Source of the DNA: Bradyrhizobium elkanii WSM2783 | GTDB taxonomy: Bacteria > Pseudomonadota > Alphaproteobacteria > Rhizobiales > Xanthobacteraceae | DNA: 64,000 nt | Assembly: GCF_000472865.1 (NCBI RefSeq) | Contig: NZ_AXAP01000003.1 | Span: forward strand, 27,226-91,225 | Direction of reading: 5' to 3' | Part shown: positions 25,820-34,710 of the stretch, piece by piece | Layout of the letters: each line of letters starts with the position of its first letter | Position numbering within the stretch: position 1 is the first letter of the stretch | Translations under genes and position numbers: made by a program | The notes under the pieces: generated by a model | What the model was told of the DNA's origin: nothing | What the model saw: only the letters and a program-made list of their open reading frames with translations | Database searches by the model: none

Positions 25820-27409
25820 TCAACCTTCCGCCACCGCTTCGCTCCAGGCGTGGAACGGCTCCGCGGCGCCGCTGTTGCTGGCGCCGTCGCGCAGCACGAC
25901 GCTGGGGCAAGCGAATTTCAGCGGCATCGTCTGCATCCGCGCTTCTTCATAGTCGAACCGTGCGCGCAGCGCCTCGCGCGCCGCTGGTGGCAGCCGCGCA
26001 TCGCCGATCACGATTGCGCCTTCGCTGGCGTCGATCCTCGGCTGATGGATCGCGGCATCGAGGTTCATGCCGAAATCCATCACGAAGGAGAGAAGCTGCG
26101 TCACCGCCGGAAGAATCCGCCGGCCACCTGAGGCGCCGACGGCGAGGCGCCGGCCGTCAGCAGCCTGCGCCACGACCGGCGTATAGTTGGTCAGGCAGCG
26201 CTTGCCCGGCGCCAGCGAATTCGGCGTGCCCGGCGTCGGATCGAACCACATGATGCCGTTGTTCATGGTGATGCCGGTCTGTGGCGTCACGAATTTGGAG
26301 CCGAAGGTCGACAGCAGCGTTTGCGTCACCGCCGCCATGTTGCCATCGCGGTCGACGACGGAGAAATGCGTGGTGCAGGCGGGCGCGACCGCTTCCGCGC
26401 CGAGCGAGCGGCGGCCGTCGGCATCGCCCATGCCTTCCAGGCGTTCGCGATAGGCGGTCTGCAGCGCCTGTGCGTAAGCTGTGTAGGCGGCGGCCTCCGG
26501 GGAGGGCGAGGGCTGTACGCTCTGCTGCAGCAGGCGCAGCGTATGCGCGAGCGTCGGCCCTGCGGTCAGTTCGGGCGTCGCATAGACGTAGCCGCCGCGA
26601 TAGGGGATGCGCAGCGGCTCGCGCACATGGGCGCGGAACGCAGCCAGATCCTCGACCGACAGTGCGCCGCCATTCTCACGGATGTCGGCGGCGATGCTGC
26701 GCGCCAGGCCGCCCTCATAGAAGTCGCGCGGTCCTTCGGCCGCGAGCTGCGCCATGGTTGCCTTCAGCCGGTCCTGCGGCAGTCGCAGCACGGACTTGAT
26801 GCCCCATTGCGCATTCGGCGGCAGGCCGTCCTGCAGATAGGCAGCCGCGCTCGCCGGATAGCGGCGGAGATCGGCGGCTGAGCTTGCGATCATCAGCGTG
26901 GTCCACCAGTCGACCAGCAGGCCTTCGCTGGCGAGATCGACGCTCGGCTTGAGCAAGTCCTTCCACGGCAATTTGGCATGGCGGCGATGCGCCTCCTCCA
27001 TGCCTGCCACCACGCCGGGCACCGCGACCGAGCCGGGGCCATGCAGGTTGCGGTCGTCCTTCACCCGCGCCCAGGGAAACAGGTCGGAAGCGGTGCCGTC
27101 GCCGGTCAGCGGATAGTCCTCGATGCGAAGGCTGTTCGGGGCCCGCATGCCGTAGTCGATCACCTCATAGCGGTTTTCGCGGGCGCGATAGAGCACCATC
27201 GCGCCGCCCCCGCCGATCCCGCTCATCCACGGCTCCACCACGCCGAGCGCAAAGGTGGTCGCGACCACGGCATCGACGCAATCGCCGCCCGCCGCCAGCA
27301 CGGCCGCGCCGACCTCGGCAGCCCTTCGCGATTGCGCGGCGACGATGCCGCGCTTGGAGGTGACGGCCGGTTTGCGGATCTGCTGGGTGTTGGAGAACTG
27401 GTCGGACAT
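25820..27409 (-). CDS. ggt: Gamma-glutamyltransferase-family Ntn-hydrolase
   Basis: A 529-residue autoprocessing enzyme of the gamma-glutamyltranspeptidase family. The nucleophile Thr is T346 in CTTHFSVVDRDGNM, which after self-cleavage gives a large subunit (1-345) and a small one (346-529). GIGGGGAMVLY near residue 64 and SASGGRRI-like GASGGRRILP in the small subunit line the gamma-glutamyl site. No signal peptide is visible at the N-terminus, unlike classical periplasmic GGT, so it may be a cytoplasmic member acting on gamma-glutamyl intermediates or on cephalosporin-like amides. It stands alone; 166 bp separate it from the HD gene on the same strand. Confidence 0.87.
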   Translation of the reverse strand: MSDQFSNTQQIRKPAVTSKRGIVAAQSRRAAEVGAAVLAAGGDCVDAVVATTFALGVVEPWMSGIGGGGAMVLYRARENRYEVIDYGMRAPNSLRIEDYPLTGDGTASDLFPWARVKDDRNLHGPGSVAVPGVVAGMEEAHRRHAKLPWKDLLKPSVDLASEGLLVDWWTTLMIASSAADLRRYPASAAAYLQDGLPPNAQWGIKSVLRLPQDRLKATMAQLAAEGPRDFYEGGLARSIAADIRENGGALSVEDLAAFRAHVREPLRIPYRGGYVYATPELTAGPTLAHTLRLLQQSVQPSPSPEAAAYTAYAQALQTAYRERLEGMGDADGRRSLGAEAVAPACTTHFSVVDRDGNMAAVTQTLLSTFGSKFVTPQTGITMNNGIMWFDPTPGTPNSLAPGKRCLTNYTPVVAQAADGRRLAVGASGGRRILPAVTQLLSFVMDFGMNLDAAIHQPRIDASEGAIVIGDARLPPAAREALRARFDYEEARMQTMPLKFACPSVVLRDGASNSGAAEPFHAWSEAVAEG

Positions 27410-27575
27410 TGCGGTGTTCAGGCCTTCGCAGGGAGGGATCGAGGAGGCCTAGCATGCCGGGCACCGCAGGGTTAGGCAACCAGCCGCCAGATCGGAGGTT
27501 CAGGCCGAATCCGCATAGGTGGTGAGCTGTCAATCCTTCTCGGTTCAATCGGTTCGCATCGAGGAGATGCTTTCG

Positions 27576-28217
27576 TTATTCCGGCCACTTCGAGTTCAGG
27601 ATGACGTCGCAGAAATTGATCCGGTGGTAGGTCGGGTCGCGCAGCGCCAGCACGTCCGCCTTGACGTTGCCGAAAGTCGTCTGCGGCTTCTTGATCGTGC
27701 CGGCCGCAAACGCATCGATGATGCCGTTCTTGAAGTCGTGGCCGCGCGGATGGTGGGCGCAGACCTCATGGCGCTGTGCGGCCGTGAAGGAGTCGAAATC
27801 CAGCCCCAACACGTCCATCTCGACGCCGGCCGTCACCAGCGCGACCACAGGCCGCTTGTGCTGCGGAATGCCCGGCGTGGTATGCAGCGCGATCGCGTCC
27901 CAGACGTCCTCGACATCGCGCTCATTGATGCGATGGGCGCGGAGGAAGCTTGCGGCGGCATCGGCGCCATCGACCTCGAAACGCTCGCTGGCGCTGGCAT
28001 AGGGCGCCTGCAAGCCCATGTCGTGGAACATCGCGCCGACATAGAGCAGTTCATGGTCGACCTTCAGCCCGCGGCGCTGCCCGGCCAGAGCGCCGAACAG
28101 GAAGACGCGATTGGAATGGTGGTAGAGCAGTTCGGATTCGGTGTCGCGAACCAGTTCGTCGACCTCGCGCGCCAGCTTGCTGTCGGGAACGGTGATACCG
28201 GCAATGATCCTGGTCAT
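27576..28217 (-). CDS. HD-domain phosphohydrolase-like protein
   Basis: A 213-residue cytoplasmic protein with an HD metal site: H33/H34 in LYHHSNRVF, the HD pair in VGAMFHDMG (about residue 64) and a later His (ALHTTPG) and Asp. Proteins of this subgroup are annotated as cyanamide hydratase-like or HD phosphohydrolases; the substrate is unknown. Start ATG 28217 has AAGGA nine bases upstream. It is divergent from a GlxA-type regulator gene across a 221-bp region holding an inverted repeat at 28365-28395, so it is a probable target of that regulator. Confidence 0.82.
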   Translation of the reverse strand: MTRIIAGITVPDSKLAREVDELVRDTESELLYHHSNRVFLFGALAGQRRGLKVDHELLYVGAMFHDMGLQAPYASASERFEVDGADAAASFLRAHRINERDVEDVWDAIALHTTPGIPQHKRPVVALVTAGVEMDVLGLDFDSFTAAQRHEVCAHHPRGHDFKNGIIDAFAAGTIKKPQTTFGNVKADVLALRDPTYHRINFCDVILNSKWPE

Positions 28218-28364
28218 GATCTGATGTCCTTATGGTCTTGCTGAATTCCTTGCCGACTAACTGATGCTTTGCGCTGGCGCGAACAACGCCGCCGATCCCT
28301 GTGAAACGGTCAAAACACCGCGCTTTTCTGCCGATGGCGTTCGTGCAGGAAGCACTTGTCCGAA

Positions 28365-28395
28365 ATGCATGGCTGGCTGGCAGGATTCCATGCAT
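28365..28395. promoter_or_regulatory. Inverted repeat, candidate GlxA-type regulator site
   Basis: ATGCATGG (28365-28372) and CCATGCAT (28388-28395) form perfect 8-bp arms around a 15-bp spacer in the divergent region between the HD gene and the AraC/DJ-1 regulator gene, 43 bp before the regulator start. Function inferred from position only. Confidence 0.35.
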
Positions 28396-28438
28396 AGTCA
28401 TGCCCCCATGACACGCGCAGCAACTGGATTGTTGGTCG

Positions 28439-29398
28439 ATGAAGGCGGTCGCGCTGGCGATCTTTCCGGGAGTGCAGGCGCTCGATGTCGCTGGCCCGCT
28501 TGACGTGTTCGCGGAGACTAATGCGTTCGTCGGAACGGATCGCGGCTACGTCCTCACGCTGATCGGTGCCGAACGGCAGCCGTACCGCGCGTCGAACGGG
28601 ATGTCGATCACGCCGGAGATGACGTTTGCCGATGCGGAGCAGGCGTTCGATCTCGCGCTGGTCGCCGGCGGACCGGCGCTTCCGACCACGCCGCCGGATC
28701 CGCGGCTTGTCGACTGGCTTGGCGAGAGGGCCTCGCGCTGTCAGCAATATGGCTCAATCTGCACCGGCGCGTTCGCGCTCGGCCATGCCGGCCTGATCGA
28801 CGGCAAGACGGTAACGACGCATTGGCAGAATGCGCCCAGCCTTGCCCGGCAATTCCCGAAGGCGAAGGTCGAGTTCGACCGCATCTATCTGCGCGACGGG
28901 CCGCTGCTCACCTCGGCCGGCGTCACGGCAGGAATCGATCTCGCGCTCGCGATCGTGCAGGATGATCACGGGCCGGAAGTCACTCTCGCGGTCGCCAAGC
29001 GGCTCGTCGTGGTGGCGCAGCGGCAGGGCGGGCAATCCCAGTTCAGTCCCTATCTCGTGCCGCCGGCCGACAAGGATTCGCCGATCGCGCGCGTCCATAC
29101 CCATGTGATGGCGCATTTGCGTGAGCGGAACGGTGTTGAGGTGCTGGCGCAGGTCGCCGGAATGAGCGCACGCAGTTTTGCGCGCGCGTTCAAGCGCGAG
29201 ACCAATGTGACGCCGGCCGAATTCGTCGAAAGCGCGCGCGTCGATGCCGCGCGCAACCGCCTCGAAGGCTCCGACCTTGCGCTGAAAGTGGTCGCGCATG
29301 AAAGCGGCTTTGGCAGCGCCGAGCATATGCGCGTCGTGTTCGTCAAGCGCCTCGGGATCACGCCGAGCCAGTACCGCGCAAGCTTTCGCAAAGTCTGA
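28439..29398 (+). CDS. GlxA-type transcriptional regulator (DJ-1/PfpI domain plus AraC HTH)
   Basis: A 319-residue regulator. Residues 1-190 form a DJ-1/PfpI-like sensor domain (VQALDVAGPLDVFAE, and the nucleophile-elbow region YGSICTGAFALGHAG with a Cys at about residue 108). Residues 215-315 hold two AraC helix-turn-helix units (LAQVAGMSARSFARAFKRET; VVAHESGFGSAEHMRVVFVK). ATG 28439 must be the start since a TGA lies just upstream in frame. Family members control catabolism of quaternary amines and other nitrogen compounds. Its neighbour across the divergent promoter is the HD hydrolase, the likely target. Confidence 0.9.
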   Translation: MKAVALAIFPGVQALDVAGPLDVFAETNAFVGTDRGYVLTLIGAERQPYRASNGMSITPEMTFADAEQAFDLALVAGGPALPTTPPDPRLVDWLGERASRCQQYGSICTGAFALGHAGLIDGKTVTTHWQNAPSLARQFPKAKVEFDRIYLRDGPLLTSAGVTAGIDLALAIVQDDHGPEVTLAVAKRLVVVAQRQGGQSQFSPYLVPPADKDSPIARVHTHVMAHLRERNGVEVLAQVAGMSARSFARAFKRETNVTPAEFVESARVDAARNRLEGSDLALKVVAHESGFGSAEHMRVVFVKRLGITPSQYRASFRKV

Positions 29399-29419
29399 CC
29401 CGCCCCGTTCTGCGCGGGT
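29398..29419 (+). terminator. Possible weak terminator hairpin
   Basis: ACCCGC (29398-29403) pairs with GCGGGT (29414-29419) right after the regulator stop codon. The stem is short and the following T run is only TT, so termination here is uncertain. Confidence 0.25.
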
Positions 29420-29574
29420 TTCGCAGCCAATTCGGAAGAATGTCCCGAAATCCGTGCGAATCCGAAAGAGTCCGCAGGCTCTGGAAAGATACGCTCTGAG
29501 ATGCACGGTATCGCAACCGTCGAGGACGGCCCGGAAACGCTGCGGCCGCCGACCAAGAAACAAGGATGGCACGA

Positions 29575-30081
29575 ATGCTCAAGTCCACGCGCCCCGAATT
29601 GCAGAGCCCGACCGACCTCAAGGCCGAGGCGACTCGCGATATCTCAGCCGCGCTCAGCGCCCTGCTGGCCGATGTGTTCGCGCTCTATGTCAAGACCAAG
29701 AACTTCCACTGGCATATGTCGGGCAGGCACTTCCGCGATTACCATCTTCTGCTCGACGAGCAATCCGACCAGATCTTCGCGATGACCGACCCGATCGCCG
29801 AACGCGCGCGCAAGATCGGCGGCACCACGATCCGCTCGATCGGTCAGATCGCACGCCAGCAGCGCATCCTCGACAACGACGCCGACTATGTCGATCCGCA
29901 GGACATGCTCGCCGAACTGGGCAGCGACAACCAACAGCTCACGCGGGAGATGCGCCAGGTTCACAATGTCTGTGACGAATATGGCGACGTCGCCACCGCG
30001 AGCTTGCTGGAAAACTGGATCGACGAGACCGAGCGCCGGACCTGGTTCCTCTATGAGGCGACGCGGAACAGGAACTCTTGA
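29575..30081 (+). CDS. dps: Dps-family ferritin-like protein
   Basis: A 168-residue DNA-protection/iron-storage protein forming dodecamers that oxidise Fe(II) with peroxide. The inter-subunit ferroxidase ligands are visible in KTKNFHWHMSGRHFRDYHLLLDEQSDQIF (His, His, Asp, Glu). ATG 29575 is preferred because AAGGA lies about seven bases upstream; ATG 29566 overlaps that box and would add MAR. Normal length for Dps. It is monocistronic, between the GlxA-type regulator and fdhD. Induction by oxidative stress or starvation is family knowledge; no OxyR site was identified. Confidence 0.92.
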   Translation: MLKSTRPELQSPTDLKAEATRDISAALSALLADVFALYVKTKNFHWHMSGRHFRDYHLLLDEQSDQIFAMTDPIAERARKIGGTTIRSIGQIARQQRILDNDADYVDPQDMLAELGSDNQQLTREMRQVHNVCDEYGDVATASLLENWIDETERRTWFLYEATRNRNS

Positions 30082-30135
30082 CCTGAGCCGTGTAGCCCGC
30101 CGCGAATTCGATGCCGAACCCGAGCTGAGGTGATC

Positions 30136-30993
30136 ATGGCCGCCGATGGTGCTTTCATCGAACGAACCGGCCTAAACTGGCGGGGCGGCCGCGCGAGCTC
30201 TTCGTCGCGAGCGGTGGCGGAAGAGACCGCCATCGCGCTGACCTTCGACGGATCGACCTATGCCGTGATGATGGCGACGCCTGCCGATCTGAAGGATTTC
30301 GGCGTCGGCTTCGCCGTGACGGAGGGCATCGTTGCCCGCGCTGAGGAGATCAGGAGTCTCGATCTGATCGAGACTGATCTCGGCATCGAGGTCCGGATCT
30401 GGCTTGCAGAAAATCGGACCGCGGCCTTGTTCGCGCGGCGCCGTGCCTCGGTGGGCCCCGTCGGTTGCGGTCTTTGCGGCATCGAAAGCCTGGTGCAGGC
30501 GAGGCGCGCGGTTCCCAGGGTGAAGAAGGACGCGACGTTCGATGCCCGCGATCTCCTGGAAGCCATGGGTGCGCTTCCCTCGCTGCAGGACCTCAACCAG
30601 AAAACCCGCGCCGTGCATGCGGCCGGTTTCTGGCAGGCCGATGGCGGCGTCGGCCCGGTGCGCGAGGATGTCGGCCGCCACAACGCGCTCGACAAGCTCG
30701 CCGGCGCACTGATCCGCCACAACAGGTCGGTCTCGAACGGCGCCATTCTGCTCACGAGCCGCATCTCGGTCGAGATGGTGCAGAAGACCGCCATGATCGG
30801 GGCGCCCGTCATCGTCGCCGTTTCCGCGCCGACGACGCTCGCGATCAAGACCGCTGACGAAGCGGGGATCACCTTGATCGCCATTGCGCGCGACGACGGC
30901 TACGAAGTGTTCACGCATCCCGACCGTGTTGTCTTCGCGCCGGGAATGCGTCGCCGTTCCGTTGAGACAGGCGATGGCTTTGCGACGGCGTGA
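30136..30993 (+). CDS. fdhD: Formate dehydrogenase accessory sulfurtransferase FdhD
   Basis: A 285-residue protein that transfers sulfur from IscS-type desulfurase to the molybdenum or tungsten cofactor of formate dehydrogenases, making them active. The essential CxxC pair is C111-GL-C114 in VGCGLCGIES. QADGGVGPVREDVGRHNALDK is the cofactor-binding signature. Start ATG 30136 has GAGG six bases upstream; GTG 30130 is a weaker choice. It stands alone here with no formate dehydrogenase next to it; the nearest candidate client is the FdhF/YdeP-type oxidoreductase at 45318-47612. Confidence 0.93.
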   Translation: MAADGAFIERTGLNWRGGRASSSSRAVAEETAIALTFDGSTYAVMMATPADLKDFGVGFAVTEGIVARAEEIRSLDLIETDLGIEVRIWLAENRTAALFARRRASVGPVGCGLCGIESLVQARRAVPRVKKDATFDARDLLEAMGALPSLQDLNQKTRAVHAAGFWQADGGVGPVREDVGRHNALDKLAGALIRHNRSVSNGAILLTSRISVEMVQKTAMIGAPVIVAVSAPTTLAIKTADEAGITLIAIARDDGYEVFTHPDRVVFAPGMRRRSVETGDGFATA

Positions 30994-31260
30994 ATGCTTT
31001 CGCGGCCTCGGCCAAAGTGAACGTTATCGGCGATAGCGGCAATCGTAGCCGTTTGTACTGATGTGCTTGCGTGCGGTCTTCCGCGCTGGCGCGTCGGTCT
31101 TGCTCGTGACGACGGAAATTCGCGTAGATTGTGGCAGCGCGGTGCTGACATGCAATTCCGTAAAAGACGTTCCTTTCAGGAAGCCTGTACGCGACCCTGC
31201 AGGTAGGCTTGCCGCAACGCCGATGCTTGCTTTTCGAACCGCGCATAAAGAGAGGCGACC

Positions 31261-32697
31261 ATGAGTGACTTCCGCAAGGAAACCGACAGTCTTGGCGAAG
31301 TCGATGTCCCCGCCGATAAGCTCTGGGGCGCCCAGACCCAGCGCTCGCTCGAGCACTTCAGCATCGGCAAGGATCTGATGCCGCGCGAGATGATCCATTC
31401 CTATGCGATCCTGAAGAAGGCCGCCGCGAACGCCAACCATGCCGGCAAGCGGCTCGATGCCAAGGTCCACAAGCTGATCGTCCATGTCTGCGACGAAATC
31501 CTGCAGGGCCAGCATCACGACATGTTTCCGCTGCACGTCTGGATGACCGGCAGCGGCACGCAATTCAATATGAACGTCAACGAGGTGATCTCGAACCGAT
31601 GCTGCCAGCTTGCGGGCACGCCGCTCGGCAGCAAGCATCCGGTTCATCCGAACGATCACGTGAACATGTCGCAATCCTCGAACGACAGTTTTCCGTCCGC
31701 CATGTACATCGCAGCCGCGGTCAACGTGACGCAGCGCCTTGTTCCGGCAGTGAAGGCCCTGCACGACGCAATCGACGCCAAGGCCAAGCAGTGGGACGAC
31801 GTGGTCAAGATCGGCCGCACCCACATGCAGGATGCGACGCCGCTGACGCTCGGCCAGGAATGGTCGGGCTACGCCGGCATGCTCGCCGATGACCTTGCGC
31901 GGATCGAGGACGCGCTCAAGGGCGTGTTTCGGCTGGCGCTTGGCGGCACTGCCGTGGGCACCGGCATCAATGCGGCGCCGGGCTTTGCCGAGGCCGTCGC
32001 CGCCGAGATCGCGCGCCTGAGCGGGTTGCCGTTCGTCAGTGCGCCCAACAAGTTCACCGTGCAGGGCGCGCATGATGCGCTGGTGCAGCTTTCCGGCACG
32101 CTGCGCACGCTTGCGGTCTCGCTCTACAAGATCGGCAACGACATCCGCCTGATGTCCTGCGGTCCGCGCGCCGGCTTTGCCGAACTGATGATCCCGGAGA
32201 ACGAGCCGGGCTCCTCGATCATGCCGGGCAAGGTCAACCCGACCCAGGCCGAGGCGCTGACGATGATCGCGGTGCAGGTGATGGCGAACGACGTCGCGGT
32301 CGGGTTCGGCGGCGCCAGCGGCTATCTGGAGATGAACGTCTACAAGCCGCTGATGATCCACAACATCGCTCAGTCGATCACGATCCTGACCGACGGCTGC
32401 ACGAATTTCCGCAAGTTCCTGGTCGAGGGCACCAAGCCCAACGAGAAAAAGATCAAGGAATATGTCGAGCGCTCGCTGATGCTGGTCACCGCGCTCGCGC
32501 CTGTGATTGGCTACGACAAGGCGTCGGCGATCGCGCACTACGCGATGGACAACGATCTCACGCTGAAGGCGGCGGCGCTGAAGCTCGGCTTCGTCAGCGA
32601 GCCGGAATTCGACCGCGTCGTCGATCCCGCCAAGATGGTCAAGCCCTATGTGGCCCAAGGCAACGCGCCGGTCAAAGCCGGCACACCGACGAGCTGA
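31261..32697 (+). CDS. fumC: Class II fumarate hydratase
   Basis: A 478-residue cytosolic, iron-independent fumarase converting fumarate to L-malate in the TCA cycle. The family signature [11 protein letters not shown] is present, along with [15 protein letters not shown] and [14 protein letters not shown] at the active site. Length is as usual for tetrameric FumC. Start ATG 31261 has GAGG five bases upstream. Only 11 bp separate it from the cupin gene and then mqo follows, so fumarate, malate and oxaloacetate are joined in one unit. The 267 bp upstream hold no recognisable feature beyond the presumed promoter. Confidence 0.95.
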   Translation: MSDFRKETDSLGEVDVPADKLWGAQTQRSLEHFSIGKDLMPREMIHSYAILKKAAANANHAGKRLDAKVHKLIVHVCDEILQGQHHDMFPLHVWMTGSGTQFNMNVNEVISNRCCQLAGTPLGSKHPVHPNDHVNMSQSSNDSFPSAMYIAAAVNVTQRLVPAVKALHDAIDAKAKQWDDVVKIGRTHMQDATPLTLGQEWSGYAGMLADDLARIEDALKGVFRLALGGTAVGTGINAAPGFAEAVAAEIARLSGLPFVSAPNKFTVQGAHDALVQLSGTLRTLAVSLYKIGNDIRLMSCGPRAGFAELMIPENEPGSSIMPGKVNPTQAEALTMIAVQVMANDVAVGFGGASGYLEMNVYKPLMIHNIAQSITILTDGCTNFRKFLVEGTKPNEKKIKEYVERSLMLVTALAPVIGYDKASAIAHYAMDNDLTLKAAALKLGFVSEPEFDRVVDPAKMVKPYVAQGNAPVKAGTPTS

Positions 32698-32708
32698 AGG
32701 AGCGCAGC

Positions 32709-33113
32709 ATGATCAGATGCGTCAGGTTATGGACCGGTGAGGACAGCAATTCGCATTTCGAGGATGGGCTCATCGAGCTCGAGCCGGGCCAGCGCGGCGA
32801 TTGGCTCAGCAGCAAGGCCGACGCCGTCACCATCTCCTTCCAGGAGACGGCATCGGGCGGCGCGTTCGCCTGGCACACCGCGCCGATCCGCCAATTGGTG
32901 ATCACGCTCTCCGGGACGCTGGAGTTCCAGACCCGCGATGGCGAGCACTTCCTGCTGCATCCCGGCGACATCCTGCTGGCGGAAGACACTGCCGGCTCCG
33001 GACATAGCTGGAAACTGACCGACAATTCATCCTGGCGCCGCGCCTATGTGGTGCTGCGGCCCGGTGCGCATGTGCCGTTCCGCTCCAAGGAGCAGCAGCC
33101 CGCCTCGGCGTGA
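32709..33113 (+). CDS. Cupin-domain protein
   Basis: A 134-residue single-domain cupin. FAWHTAPIRQLVITLSGTLEFQT and LLHPGDILLAEDTAGSGHSW give the two conserved cupin blocks with His residues, though the first block lacks the full HxHx3E metal triad, so it may not bind metal. AAGGAG lies just upstream of ATG 32709. It is placed between fumC (11 bp) and mqo (40 bp), which suggests a link with dicarboxylate metabolism, possibly as ligand sensor or isomerase. No specific function can be assigned. Confidence 0.78.
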   Translation: MIRCVRLWTGEDSNSHFEDGLIELEPGQRGDWLSSKADAVTISFQETASGGAFAWHTAPIRQLVITLSGTLEFQTRDGEHFLLHPGDILLAEDTAGSGHSWKLTDNSSWRRAYVVLRPGAHVPFRSKEQQPASA

Positions 33114-33153
33114 GTCGTTCAGGACAGCGATATCAACCCGGAAGGAGATATCC

Positions 33154-34692
33154 ATGCAGAGCACCCCCACTGGTGAGCCGGACGTCGTCCTCATCGGCGC
33201 AGGCATCATGAGCGCTACGGTAGGCGTTTTCCTCAAGGAACTGGAGCCGCAACTCACCATCTCGATGTTCGAGGTCTTGGAGGATTGCGGGCTGGAAAGC
33301 TCGGACGCCTGGAACAATGCCGGCACCGGGCACGCCGCCAATTGCGAGATGAACTACACGCCGGAGCGGCCCGACGGCAGCGTCGACATTTCCAAAGCGC
33401 TGCAGGTCAATGTCGAATTCGATCTGTCGCGGCAGTTCTGGTCCTTTCTTGTCGGCAAGGGCGCGATCTCGGATCCGCGCACCTTCATTCACCCGGTGCC
33501 GCATATGAGCTTCGTATCCGGCGCCGACAATGTCGAGTTCCTCAGGAAGCGGTTCAAGGCGATGTCGGCCCATCATTGCTATGAGGGCATGGAGTACACC
33601 GAGGATCCGAAGCAGATCGCCGACTGGGTGCCGCTGGTGATGGAAGGCCGTAGTGGCGACGATCCGGTCGCTGCAACGCGGATCATCACCGGCACCGATG
33701 TCGACTACGGCTCGCTGACCCATCATCTGGTTCATCATCTCGTCAGCCAGCCCGGCTGCGCTGTCCACTACAAGAGCGCCGTCACCGATCTCATTCGCGA
33801 TCAGGACAGTCGTTGGCGGATCGAGGTCCGCGATACCGACACCGGCGAGAAACGGTCGGTCAAGGCAAAGTTCGTGTTCATCGGCGCCGGCGGCGGCGCG
33901 CTGCCGCTCTTGCAGAAATCCGGCATTCCGGAAGGGAATGGCTATGGCGGCTTTCCCGTCTCGGGAATCTGGCTGCGCTGCGACGATGCCGCGGTCAATA
34001 AGCGTCACCACGCCAAGGTCTATGGCAAGGCTGCGGTCGGCTCGCCGCCGATGTCGGTGCCGCATCTCGACACCCGCGTCATCGGAGGGCAGCACTCGCT
34101 GTTGTTCGGGCCTTATGCCGGCTTCTCGAGCAAGTTCCTCAAGCATGGCTCGCGGCTTGATTTATTCGAGTCGATCCGACCCGCCAACGTCGAACCGCTG
34201 CTTGCGGTGGCGCGCGACAATTTCGACCTGACCGAATATCTGATCGGGCAGGTGCTGCAGTCCGAGAGCCATCGGCTGGCGACGCTCGACCAGTATTATC
34301 CGAACGCTGATCCCAAGGACTGGCGGCTGCAGGTCGCAGGCCAGCGCGTCCAGATCATCAAGCCGGACGTCAAGCGCGGCGGACTGCTCGAATTCGGCAC
34401 CGAACTGGTCGGCGCTGCTGATCATTCGCTGGTCGCGCTGCTTGGCGCGTCGCCGGGCGCCTCGACCGCGGCCTTCATCGCCATCAGCGTGCTGGAGAAG
34501 TGCTTTGCCGGCCAGCTCACGGCGAATGCCTGGCTGCCCAAGCTGAAAGAAATCATCCCCTCCTACGGCATATCGCTGATCGATGATGCGGATTTCTGCC
34601 GGCGCATCCGTGCGACCACCGCCAAAATTCTGAAGGTCGACAACATTCCACCGCCGGCCGCCACGCCGACCTCGGCAGCGCAACGGGCTTGA
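33154..34692 (+). CDS. mqo: Malate:quinone oxidoreductase
   Basis: A 512-residue peripheral membrane FAD enzyme oxidising L-malate to oxaloacetate with electrons to quinone, an NAD-independent route. DVVLIGAGIMSATVGVFLKEL is the FAD Rossmann motif near the N-terminus. LESSDAWNNAGTGHAANCEMNYTP and GGGALPLLQKSGIPEGNGYGGFPVSG are family signatures. GAAGGAG lies seven bases before ATG 33154; the frame is open upstream but overlaps the cupin gene. It is followed after 18 bp by cydAB, so electrons from malate could pass directly to the bd-type oxidase through the quinone pool. Confidence 0.95.
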   Translation: MQSTPTGEPDVVLIGAGIMSATVGVFLKELEPQLTISMFEVLEDCGLESSDAWNNAGTGHAANCEMNYTPERPDGSVDISKALQVNVEFDLSRQFWSFLVGKGAISDPRTFIHPVPHMSFVSGADNVEFLRKRFKAMSAHHCYEGMEYTEDPKQIADWVPLVMEGRSGDDPVAATRIITGTDVDYGSLTHHLVHHLVSQPGCAVHYKSAVTDLIRDQDSRWRIEVRDTDTGEKRSVKAKFVFIGAGGGALPLLQKSGIPEGNGYGGFPVSGIWLRCDDAAVNKRHHAKVYGKAAVGSPPMSVPHLDTRVIGGQHSLLFGPYAGFSSKFLKHGSRLDLFESIRPANVEPLLAVARDNFDLTEYLIGQVLQSESHRLATLDQYYPNADPKDWRLQVAGQRVQIIKPDVKRGGLLEFGTELVGAADHSLVALLGASPGASTAAFIAISVLEKCFAGQLTANAWLPKLKEIIPSYGISLIDDADFCRRIRATTAKILKVDNIPPPAATPTSAAQRA

Positions 34693-34710
34693 GAAGGCAG
34701 GAGACTTCCG

